Below are positions 56,071 through 64,000 of a DNA stretch of 64,000 nt, in pieces (position 1 is the stretch's first letter; each line of letters opens with the position of its first letter). The position numbers were made by a program, and so were the translations under genes. The notes beneath the pieces were generated by a model, which was not told the DNA's origin, ran no database searches, and worked only from the letters and a program-made list of their open reading frames with translations. Source of the DNA: Aquanectria penicillioides. Taxonomy: Eukaryota > Ascomycota > Sordariomycetes > Hypocreales > Nectriaceae. The stretch lies in assembly GCA_003415625.1 (NCBI GenBank), contig PYIU01000003.1, positions 4,154,001 through 4,218,000 on the forward strand, given 5' to 3'.

Positions 56071-59000
56071 TTACCGTCCGTAAACCACCAGTTCGTTGCC
56101 CTCGCCGCCGGCGTCAGTGCCAACAACACTCTCCGTCCACTCGCTTCCCGTCTCACTGAATTCACTGTATCCGCTCTCTGACTCCGTATACATGTCTGTG
56201 CTAGTAGTGACTACCGTGCCTCGGCTGCTCCTGCGGAGGGTCTCGGTGTCACTGTCTCGTCCATCATCATTCACCGCAGAGTTCAGAGCCGTGGTGTCGT
56301 CACCAGGAAGCTCTGACTCGGGTCTCGTTGATCGAATGTCGTGCTCATCAACTTCCTCGACTGTCTCATCCACGTCAACATTCTCTTTGTCGTTTCCGCC
56401 GTGGCCATTCTCGAGGTCACCACCCCAGCTTCTCTTGCGGTAGGCCTTGCCGCGACCAGCAGGAGTCCTCACGCTCTGACTCCTCTTAAAGCCTGTGGAG
56501 GCGGCATTGTTGTTGATCTGGCTCAACGACACGATTCTCCTGCCGTTTCCAGTCTGAGCAGGGGGAACAAGACTTCGCTTTGATGCCAACGCCATGCTCA
56601 CCATGGGCTTCTTAGGTGTTGAGGAAGATTCATTGTCGTTGGTAGGTTTCTTGACGCGTTTTCGGCTCATCTTGTCGCCGCCTTTGCTAGCCTTGGACAT
56701 GAGGAGCACCCGAGAGTGGTCCATGACACCCTCCAAGATGCGGCGCTCCAGACCTTCAGCTCGGTCCTCCATCTCGTAGAGTTCTTCCTTGCGGAGGCGC
56801 ATGGCAGTCTCGAGTGAAGACACATCAGCTGTGAGTCTTGTCTTTTGTCGGATCAAGGTTTCCTGTTCATTGCGGAGACTCATGATGCTCTGGCGGAGTT
56901 TTTCCTCTTCGTCCCGAAGGCTCAAAACTGAGGCTTCCAAGTGGTCCTTCTCAACTAGCTTGCGCTCAGTCGCCACAATGGTATCCTGGAGAGTCCTCTC
57001 TCGGTCTTCGTGATCATCCGCAATGCGTTGGGTCTGGCTGGACAGGAACGCAGAGATATCGGCGGCAGTCTTGACTACCGAGGCATGGACCTGGTCAAGA
57101 GTGTCCAGACGAGAAAAGGCCTGATCAGCCGACGTGTTGTGCTCGACGAGCCTGTCAAGCTTCTCGTGGACAGGAGCATCGTCGTACTTTTGCGCAACAA
57201 CAAGGTCCAGCTTCTCCCGAACTTCGGTGTCATCGTACTTCTGAGCGACAATGGTGTCCAACTTCTCCCGAACCTCGGCATCGTCGTACTTCTCTGCGAT
57301 GATCAAGTCGAGCTTGTCGCGAAGATCTGTGTCGTCGTACTTCTGCGCCACAATCAAGTCAAGCTTGTCACGGACTTCGGTATCGTCATACTTTTGAGCC
57401 ATGATCAAGTCCAATTTCTCTCGAACCTCAGCATCGTCATACTTCTGTTCGATGAGCTGAACAAGCTTCTCCTTGACTTCTGTGTCGTCGTATCGCTGGT
57501 CGATGAGCTGGTTGAGCTTGTCGCGAACCTCGGCGTCGTCGTACTTCTGCTCAACCAGGCGGTCTAGTCGCTCTCGAACCTCGGCGTCGTCGTACTTTTG
57601 ATTCGCGATCAAGGCAAGCTTCTCGCGGACCTCTGAATCATCGTATTTCTGCTCGACCAGCTTGTCGAGCTTCTCGTGGACCTCAGTGTTGTCATACTTC
57701 TCAGGAGGCAACAACAACTTGAGCTCCTCTGGAGGTTTAGACTCTACGATCTTGTCCTGGATGTCAGTTGCAGAAACCCTTGAGTGCTCAAAGTGCTCTC
57801 CAACGAGAAGAAGGATGTCCTTGACAGCCTCGAGGATCTTTGGCTGGAAGTCGGTGACTTCGCCCTTTAGGCCTTCCACAGCAGACAGAGCTTGAGAAAG
57901 CTGGTCGCGAGTTTGCTGGTGCTCGCTCTTATCTTCGGTGTGGTTCTCATCGCTCTTGGTTACTAAATCTTCAACCGAGGTGAAGACGGTCTTCGAGGCC
58001 TCCTCCATCTTCTCTAACGAGTCTGTGACAGTTGAGCCGAGTGTGTCGATAAGGAGCTTGAGCTCATCAGCGACAGCTTTAGTTCCGACGACGGCAGCTT
58101 CAGTAGCTACATCTCGGGCCTCGCTGACTTTGCTCTTATCATCAAGCATGGTCTGGAGCTCATCATACTTGGCAACGACTTCGCTGATCTTCTCATCAAT
58201 CGTGGTGCTAAGACTCGTGGTCGCCTCTTCAAACTTGGCTGTCGCTTCCTCGAGCTTCTCATTGGACTCGACCTTGACGCCGGAAAGAACAGACTTGGAG
58301 TCCTCAAACTCACTCTTCATCGTCTCAAACATGTCCTTGAGATCAACGCCAACGGTCTCATTCTTATCAATCTTTTCGCCCATCGCCTCGAGCAGTTTGC
58401 TGATCGATTCGACGCCGGTAGAGCCCTCGTCGAGTTTTGACTTGATAGCCTCCTGGAACTCTTGAAGGAACACCTTGACCTCAGTGACACGCTCACCAAC
58501 GCCGGTCATCTCAGCGTCACGAACTGTAACAGCCTTGGTGGTGGAGTCAACTGACGTATCCAGCTTCTCCTCGAAACCTTTGACAATGGTTTCGAGGCTG
58601 GTGATGTCTTCCTTGCTTGCAAAGGCAGCGAAGTCGGTGGCTGTGAGGCCCTCAAGAGTGTTCTTGATTTCGAGGACGACGGCTTCGACAGCTTCGACAT
58701 CTGTCTTGCAAACCTTCTCTGGGTTTTCACTCTCCTTGAGCGCACTTTCTTTGATTTCATCAAGGCCAGCAGTGACCTGGCTGATGAGGGATTCCAAGTT
58801 CGAAATTTCCTCCTTGCGAGGAACAGTGTCTACAAGGGAAGTGAGCGAGCCCATGGACTCGCGAGTCTCAAGTAGAAGAGTCTCCAAAGCATCAATATGC
58901 TCCTTGCGGACAGCCGATTCGCCATCAATCAGGTCATCTAAACGAGCCTTGGTATTGCGAAGGATGGTTTCGATAGCTTGAACATCGTCCTTCGAGGCTG

Positions 59001-62000
59001 CATCCTCGCCATTGACAGGCGACGATTCATCCTTGCCAACCGCACGAGTTGTGGTAGTGGGCTCACGAGAGCTAAGCTCATCAACAGTGTCCCTGATGTT
59101 GCGAATCATCTCCTCCATACGGCTGACATCATCCTTCTGGATGCTCTGAGGCTCCGGGCTGATGGTCTCGACTTTTACGTGGAGCTGAGCAAGCATAGCT
59201 TCAAGGTTTCTAATGTCCCCTTGACTCACCCCATCAGTAGAGGAAGGAATAGACCTCTCACCGTCAGATTCTGTAGGAATTGCTGCAAGAGCCCGCTCAT
59301 TGCTGTTGTCACGGAGGGCTTCGATATCAGAGCGAACAGACTCAAGTCCAGATTTGAGTGCGTCCAGAATCCTCTCGTCTGAGTGTTCGGGAGTGGAGTC
59401 CACGGTTGTAACTGCTCGGTCGTTACTGCTATCCCGAAGTGCTTCGATATCGGAGCGAACGGCGTCAAGACCAGTCTTCAGAGCATCTAGAATCTCGTCG
59501 TTTGCCATCGGGTCGGCCACGGGGGCAACAACCTTCTCCGTGTTCGCCTCTCGGAAAGCTTCAATATCACAGCGAACTGCCTCAAGGCCGTTCCTCAAGG
59601 CGTCGAGAATTTCATCGTTGTCGGTAGGGTCCACACTCGCAATGGCTCTCTCTGCAGTGCTCTCTCTGAGTGACTCGATATCAGAACGGACGGCATCGAG
59701 ACCAGACTTCAAAGCGTCGAGGACTTCGTTGGTAGGGGTCTCTGCGGGGGCATCCAAAGCAACCACAGCCTTATCGTTGGTCTCACGGATAGACTCGATA
59801 TCGGAACGAACAGAGTCAAGTCCAACCTTCAGTGCATCAAGGATCTCGTCATTGGCAGTCAGGTCAGCAGGCTTGTTGGTGACTCGGTCAATTCCAACAC
59901 GAAGGTCATTCAGGCCGTCATTGAGAGCATCGAGGATCTCACTGGTCTCTGCTCGAGGTCGTAGAATTTCTTGACGTAGGTTGTTGAACCCAGTGTTAAG
60001 CGCCTCGAGGACTTCCTGGTTGCTGGCTTGTGCCTGGGGAGGGGGGGCCGGCACCATGGAGTTATTTACCACTTCACGGAGACCCTCGAGCTCAATTTGG
60101 AGTTGACCATGGGCGTCTTCATTCGACTTTGCGAGCATTCCAACGAGTTCATCCTTGAAGTCCTCCAGGGACTTTAGAAGGTCATCCAGGAACTCTTCCT
60201 GGCCAGCTATGCCAGCCGCACGGTCGACGTAGCCCTCAATGGCATGTCGAAGGGTCTCAAAACCATCCTTCGTCGCATCGAGCACCTGCTCTGTGTCACG
60301 GCCATTGGCTGCAACGTTCTGTTTGGCTTCCTCCGAGACCGCCTTGAATTCACGGCGAAGAGTTTCTGCAATGTCCTTCAGACGCCCAGTTATTTCATCG
60401 TTGTCCATCGAAGCGGGGACCAAGGCTCGGCTTGAGGAGATGTCAAGATCGTGGAGGCCTTCCCTAACAGCGTGGACCACGTCTTCATGCGTAATTTCAG
60501 GAACACCAACAGCAGAAGCAGCCACTGGGAACTCGAACTCCTCAAGACAGTCTCGGACTGCTTCAATGATCTCATCGCGGGAGAGAGAGGCAGGGGTTTC
60601 AACCTGAGGGGGGACAAAGTGTCGAAGTCCTTCCACAACGGCGGTGAAGACCTCATCCCTGGTGGCAGCAGGTGGGCGATCATCCCGAGGGGCATACTCT
60701 TGGAGCCCTTCCTTGAGACATGCGAGAACTTCATCCCGTTCCAACCCAAGTTGCTGTACCTCGATCTCGGGTTTGTAGTTCTCCCAAGCATCCTTGACAG
60801 CTTCGATAACATCCTCTCGACTAAGATCGGGCATCTTATTCTGAGCAGCGTCGTTGTCTTGGAGAGCTGCTCGAAGGGCATTATAAATCTCCTGGTAGTC
60901 GACGGCGGTCTTCTGGGTGTTGGTAGAGGCGGCAGATGCGCGCCTGTGTTCTCGGAGAACGTGATTAAGCTGATCCTTCATTTGTTCGAGGCCTTCGTCA
61001 ATGACACGCGCCACCTCATCCTTGCTTGGGCTATCGTGTTCATCAATCGGCCTGCGGGAAGCAGCCTGCTCCAGCCTTCGACCAATTTCCCGACCCATAC
61101 CGAGGACTTCGCCTCGCAACTCGCGTACGAGGGCCTTGACCTCTGCAGTGAGACCACCGCCCTGAGCAACACTATCCTTGACGGAACGGATAATGTTGAT
61201 GAGATCATCATTCAGAAGCCCAGCGCCTCGGCCAGATGAAGGCTCGGAATTTCGTCGAGACTCGTTCCTCATCAGATGGTCCACTCTCTGCAGCACAGGG
61301 CCACTTCTTGGCCGCTCAGGGGTTGCCAGCTGGCTAGACTCCTCATCAAAGCTATAGTTCCTTGATCGGGCATCGTTCAGGACAATGGCTTGTTCGGATT
61401 GGTTTCGAACTTGCTCGACCAGCTCATCAACTCTGGCTGCAGTTGCCATCCCAGCCAGCTGGTTGGAGACTTCGATGAGTCGGCCGAGTAGGGATTCTTG
61501 ACCTTCCCGAGTACCCATCTCGCGGATGATCCTGTCAAGAAGAGCGACTGAAGAGGGACCTTCGGATCCAGCTAATGAAGGAGTGAAGTTTGAGCCTCTG
61601 TCGATAGGATCCACAAAGCTCTTGGGGGAAGGTATTCTGGGAAGCTGAAAAGCGGATCTGGCGTTGTTATTGGGAGAAATATTGTGTGGCTTGTTGTCAA
61701 GGTAATATCCTCCAAAGGGGTCTCGCGAGGAAATTTTACCGTTGGGCCCATCACCATTGTGACTCGAGCCGCTGTGAATGAGCTCTCTCAAACTCTTTCG
61801 AATGTCCTCATCTCGGGTGTTTGTAGCCTCCTTCAAACTGAGCAAGTCAGTGGCATTGTCTCGGCTTCTTCGGCTGAGTTGGGACATTTCTTTTTGTAGT
61901 GAAGTGGCAATATTTGTGAGACTGAGGATCTGGTTGGATAGTTGGTCAAGCGACTGAGGATGCTTGACCAAGGCTGAGGAGAACCCGTTGGTGATGTTGG

Positions 62001-62556
62001 ATAGGGGAACCTCGGGCTCTTTGGGCGTCATCGTTTGAGGAACCATGTTTTGTAAAGCCAACATCGTTGACGATTGTGGGGGGGTGTTCTCTCCAAGAAT
62101 ACTTTGAGGAGGCAGTCGTCGAACAATGGGTCGTACGATAGGGGTCAGGCTCGGTCCTGGGATCGGGGTTGGGGTGCCGTTGGAGGACTCTCTGTCGATG
62201 GACCTGGCATCCTCCCTCGACCGTACGGGAGTCTCTGGGCGGTTGTACTTCTCGGGAGATCTGGTGGGCGATACATTGCTGCTGGTGGTACTGCTGCCCT
62301 CGAGCATCAAACTCCTGTCCCGGACTGAGGTGGGCTGTAGAGACTGCATGCGACGGTGCGAGCTCGACTTCATGACCAGAGCACTCTCGCGGGCTCGCTC
62401 ACTAAGGGCAGCATGAGCAGACTGGATGGCACTAGATGTCCCAGCTCTTGAGCTGAAGCTCTTGGGAGACTGTGGGTTAAGAGGCAGAGGCGGCGGGCAT
62501 CTCTCGGGATCAGAACTGTCCCACCTATTTCCAGTCAGTCGTCGCAGGAAGGGCAT
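56071..62556 (-). CDS. Giant coiled-coil protein, 2161 residues, with three internal repeat families
   Basis: One uninterrupted frame. It begins MPFLRRLTGNRWDSSDPER and matches what I recall of a conserved Pezizomycotina protein usually auto-named 'chromosome segregation ATPase', although I see no Walker motifs, so that name is probably wrong. Residues 1-200: Ser/Pro-rich with basic Ser sites. About 210-260: a helix (LDQLSNQILSLTNIATSLQKEM). About 510-705: six DEV.AV.EGL units. About 845-1085: seven DEILDAL..GL..VRSDIE units. About 1085-1600: further coiled coil rich in Glu/Lys/Val. About 1618-1805: eleven tandem 17-residue KYDD units. Then a long coiled coil (LEASVLSLRDEEEKLRQSI; VSSLETAMRLRKEELYEME), a basic region (MSRKRVKKP) and an acidic tail ending LVVYGR. 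A cytoskeletal, septal-pore or nuclear-envelope scaffold is conceivable; the function is unknown. Confidence 0.85.
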   Translation of the reverse strand: MPFLRRLTGNRWDSSDPERCPPPLPLNPQSPKSFSSRAGTSSAIQSAHAALSERARESALVMKSSSHRRMQSLQPTSVRDRSLMLEGSSTTSSNVSPTRSPEKYNRPETPVRSREDARSIDRESSNGTPTPIPGPSLTPIVRPIVRRLPPQSILGENTPPQSSTMLALQNMVPQTMTPKEPEVPLSNITNGFSSALVKHPQSLDQLSNQILSLTNIATSLQKEMSQLSRRSRDNATDLLSLKEATNTRDEDIRKSLRELIHSGSSHNGDGPNGKISSRDPFGGYYLDNKPHNISPNNNARSAFQLPRIPSPKSFVDPIDRGSNFTPSLAGSEGPSSVALLDRIIREMGTREGQESLLGRLIEVSNQLAGMATAARVDELVEQVRNQSEQAIVLNDARSRNYSFDEESSQLATPERPRSGPVLQRVDHLMRNESRRNSEPSSGRGAGLLNDDLINIIRSVKDSVAQGGGLTAEVKALVRELRGEVLGMGREIGRRLEQAASRRPIDEHDSPSKDEVARVIDEGLEQMKDQLNHVLREHRRASAASTNTQKTAVDYQEIYNALRAALQDNDAAQNKMPDLSREDVIEAVKDAWENYKPEIEVQQLGLERDEVLACLKEGLQEYAPRDDRPPAATRDEVFTAVVEGLRHFVPPQVETPASLSRDEIIEAVRDCLEEFEFPVAASAVGVPEITHEDVVHAVREGLHDLDISSSRALVPASMDNDEITGRLKDIAETLRREFKAVSEEAKQNVAANGRDTEQVLDATKDGFETLRHAIEGYVDRAAGIAGQEEFLDDLLKSLEDFKDELVGMLAKSNEDAHGQLQIELEGLREVVNNSMVPAPPPQAQASNQEVLEALNTGFNNLRQEILRPRAETSEILDALNDGLNDLRVGIDRVTNKPADLTANDEILDALKVGLDSVRSDIESIRETNDKAVVALDAPAETPTNEVLDALKSGLDAVRSDIESLRESTAERAIASVDPTDNDEILDALRNGLEAVRCDIEAFREANTEKVVAPVADPMANDEILDALKTGLDAVRSDIEALRDSSNDRAVTTVDSTPEHSDERILDALKSGLESVRSDIEALRDNSNERALAAIPTESDGERSIPSSTDGVSQGDIRNLEAMLAQLHVKVETISPEPQSIQKDDVSRMEEMIRNIRDTVDELSSREPTTTTRAVGKDESSPVNGEDAASKDDVQAIETILRNTKARLDDLIDGESAVRKEHIDALETLLLETRESMGSLTSLVDTVPRKEEISNLESLISQVTAGLDEIKESALKESENPEKVCKTDVEAVEAVVLEIKNTLEGLTATDFAAFASKEDITSLETIVKGFEEKLDTSVDSTTKAVTVRDAEMTGVGERVTEVKVFLQEFQEAIKSKLDEGSTGVESISKLLEAMGEKIDKNETVGVDLKDMFETMKSEFEDSKSVLSGVKVESNEKLEEATAKFEEATTSLSTTIDEKISEVVAKYDELQTMLDDKSKVSEARDVATEAAVVGTKAVADELKLLIDTLGSTVTDSLEKMEEASKTVFTSVEDLVTKSDENHTEDKSEHQQTRDQLSQALSAVEGLKGEVTDFQPKILEAVKDILLLVGEHFEHSRVSATDIQDKIVESKPPEELKLLLPPEKYDNTEVHEKLDKLVEQKYDDSEVREKLALIANQKYDDAEVRERLDRLVEQKYDDAEVRDKLNQLIDQRYDDTEVKEKLVQLIEQKYDDAEVREKLDLIMAQKYDDTEVRDKLDLIVAQKYDDTDLRDKLDLIIAEKYDDAEVREKLDTIVAQKYDDTEVREKLDLVVAQKYDDAPVHEKLDRLVEHNTSADQAFSRLDTLDQVHASVVKTAADISAFLSSQTQRIADDHEDRERTLQDTIVATERKLVEKDHLEASVLSLRDEEEKLRQSIMSLRNEQETLIRQKTRLTADVSSLETAMRLRKEELYEMEDRAEGLERRILEGVMDHSRVLLMSKASKGGDKMSRKRVKKPTNDNESSSTPKKPMVSMALASKRSLVPPAQTGNGRRIVSLSQINNNAASTGFKRSQSVRTPAGRGKAYRKRSWGGDLENGHGGNDKENVDVDETVEEVDEHDIRSTRPESELPGDDTTALNSAVNDDGRDSDTETLRRSSRGTVVTTSTDMYTESESGYSEFSETGSEWTESVVGTDAGGEGNELVVYGR
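57142..57703 (-). repeat. Eleven 51-bp units encoding 17-residue KYDD repeats
   Basis: Consensus KYDD-x-E-V-R-E-K-L-D-x-I-V-x-Q; one unit starts RYDD and the first KYDN. Nucleotide sequences differ at synonymous sites, so the array is not a fresh duplication. Confidence 0.93.
59305..60030 (-). repeat. Seven units encoding DEILDAL..GL..VRSDIE repeats
   Basis: Units of about 18-23 conserved residues separated by variable linkers; the whole period is roughly 35-40 residues. The last five are most alike. Confidence 0.85.
60440..61035 (-). repeat. Six units encoding DEV..AV.EGL repeats
   Basis: KDEVARVIDEGLEQ, REDVIEAVKDAWEN, RDEVLACLKEGLQE, RDEVFTAVVEGLRH, RDEIIEAVRDCLEE and HEDVVHAVREGLHD, each followed by a Pro-rich or acidic linker. 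Confidence 0.8.
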
Positions 62557-63831
62557 GGTTGGAGATGCAGGATGACAAACATTGGGACCAGGGCCCGGAA
62601 GCCAAGATCAGAGTTGGAGGATTGTTGATGTCTCAGAGCGACGTCGCCCTCTCGACCATCTCGAGAACTGTCTCTCTCCGAGGACGGCATGTTTGTGATA
62701 TGATGGTAGGTATGTGAGAGATGGAGCCCAGCTGGGGAGAATGCGGACGGCGCCGCAGCCACGCTAAGAAGGATCGCAAATGATGATGTACTAAGAAGCA
62801 AAAGGGAAGGACGCAGGATGGGTAGTGGAAGTCAGGGCTTTTGAATCTGGAGTCGACGAGTTGGTTGCATTGTTTGGGTAATTTACAATGGTACTTTTTA
62901 GGAGGCAGTCATAGCTCTCTCGGGGAACCGCCTCACTTGGACTTGGGCATTGGTTTATTTTTGTTTCGTCGGGGCGCGTTGCTGAGCAACCGCCGCCCAG
63001 GCCATGCGGCCGAGCTGCGCTGGACCACTCTGCTGCGTCGGTACACGATCTCCCTGTCCACCGCCGCCAATACATCAGGACGACTTGACTCACAACTTAT
63101 CTGTACAATCAAAGACGGAAAAAAAGAAAAAAAACTTGTAAACAAATGCAAAGGCTAAAATCCAACGACATGAAAATCTCACTGTCCTATTGCCATGTCA
63201 TTGCTAAGAGTTTCGTTTGTTACAATAATGAAATGACTTCCCTTCCTCCCTCTCCTGTTTTGGCCCGCTCTCCTTCGCGTTGTTGATGCTCGAGTTTACC
63301 GAATCCCATACCATATTGCGTGACCAATCAACTGTTGTAGCCGCTCGAAAACCCTTCTGCACCAAGGAAACGCACCCCCCCACGGCGGAAGTACGCTACC
63401 AGCACCTTTTTCCATCAGCATCCTAGCTTGGGACGGGCCCCCGACCCACGAATGACGAGGCCACAACGCAGCAGGTCACGCCACAAAACATTGTGACTCC
63501 AGCGACGGCGACAACAGCAAAAGGAAACCCACTAAGACATCTCCCGTCCTGCAGTAATAGACCTGCCCGTCGACGGTTACGGATAGTCATGGACTCTCAT
63601 GGAACACACAAAGACGGAAAATATGCGAAAATATGCCAAATCAAATCGCTTAATTTACAGAGTTGAGAGCTCTCATCCACGGCAGTAGCGCCGCTTCCCA
63701 TGCCGGCAGTTCTATCGTGGGCCTCTCAACGGGAATCCCTTGCATCATGTCTAAAACTCCCACTCCCAGCGGGTCTCCTATAAGCCCTCTAGATTTTATT
63801 TTAAAAAAGTCAGTTCCCGAGAAATAAAACA
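62557..63831. other. Promoter side of the coiled-coil gene; nothing else recognised
   Basis: About 1.3 kb with no supported gene. It holds the 5' leader of the giant gene on the left and the 3' UTR of the partial gene on the right. Short A runs lie at 63117-63135. Confidence 0.55.
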
Positions 63832-63918
63832 TTACTTGCTGAAGGCAGCGTCGAAGGCGGGAATCAGGGTCTGGGCGAGCCAGAACGAGAAGACCAGCTT
63901 AGGACCAGTCATGAGCAG
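63832..63918 (-). CDS. Last exon of a small hydrophobic protein, cut by the window edge
   Basis: Twenty-eight codons then TAA, after an acceptor TCACAG with a GCTAAT branch upstream. The C-terminus reads LLMTGPKLVFSFWLAQTLI ending PAFDAAFSK, a probable membrane helix. Small mitochondrial or ER membrane subunits end this way, but I cannot name it. The donor may be the GTAGAT near 63957 or lie beyond the window. Confidence 0.45.
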   Translation of the reverse strand: MLMTGPKLVFSFWLAQTLIPAFDAAFSK

Positions 63919-64000
63919 CTGTGACACACACGGGTTGATTAGCGTCATGGATCTACCAGGTGGAGTCGGAGACGACATCGGGGTGCAAGAGAGCGCAAAG

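Noticed and set aside
56071..62556. Chromosome-segregation ATPase (SMC) function for the giant protein
   Set aside because: No Walker A, Walker B or signature motif is visible; the name seems to come from coiled-coil similarity alone.
1..64000. tRNA genes, CRISPR arrays, transposons or a secondary-metabolite cluster
   Set aside because: I saw no B-box-like tRNA arms, direct-repeat arrays, transposase or reverse-transcriptase frames, or synthase domains when reading both strands.

Overview
The window is nuclear DNA from a filamentous ascomycete (Pezizomycotina). Short 45-140 nt introns with GT..AG borders and CTAAC/CTGAC-like branch sites, a HET-domain gene, a single-copy Pol III subunit gene, a Dad3 kinetochore gene and a mitochondrial S5 gene all point there. 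The protein sequences read most like Sordariomycetes, perhaps Hypocreales; that finer placement is inference. I see no tRNA, rRNA, CRISPR array, transposon or secondary-metabolite cluster.

Layout. 2.0-7.4 kb: a Rad51 paralog gene (rad57) convergent with the gene for the second-largest RNA polymerase III subunit (RPC2). 7.4-13.9 kb: no gene, but a pyrimidine-rich leader near the end. 13.9-18.4 kb: a six-exon Pumilio (PUF) RNA-binding protein. 20.1-26.4 kb, all minus strand: ribosomal protein L15, a small unknown four-exon gene, and a PSP1-domain protein. 26.4-34.1 kb: gene-poor, with microsatellites and AGGT repeats. 34.1-37.9 kb: NFU1 (Fe-S scaffold), a zf-HIT protein (HIT1/ZNHIT3-like), and a low-complexity unknown protein. 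37.9-43.2 kb: gene-poor. 43.2-49.3 kb: a pseudo-GTPase/RasGEF fusion, an unknown 500-aa gene, and a 77-aa membrane protein. 50.8-56.1 kb: mitochondrial ribosomal protein S5, DASH subunit Dad3, and a HET-domain gene. 56.1-62.6 kb: a 2161-aa coiled-coil protein built from three families of internal repeats. The right edge cuts a small hydrophobic protein gene.

The genes are independent housekeeping loci plus a few lineage-specific ones; there is no operon-like or cluster logic. The strongest unexpected signals are four. (1) Single-base reading-frame breaks lie at or beside G/C runs in four otherwise conserved genes, five sites in all, which looks like systematic homopolymer undercalling in the assembly. 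(2) The Pumilio gene has an unusually long intron containing a promoter-like stretch and an in-frame ATG just before the next exon, suggesting a short isoform. (3) RPC2 has a 13-nt microexon and the Pumilio gene a 21-nt one. (4) The giant coiled-coil protein carries eleven tandem 17-residue KYDD repeats. Genes given as spliced models were built by eye from splice signals, reading frame and family conservation; none has been checked against RNA.
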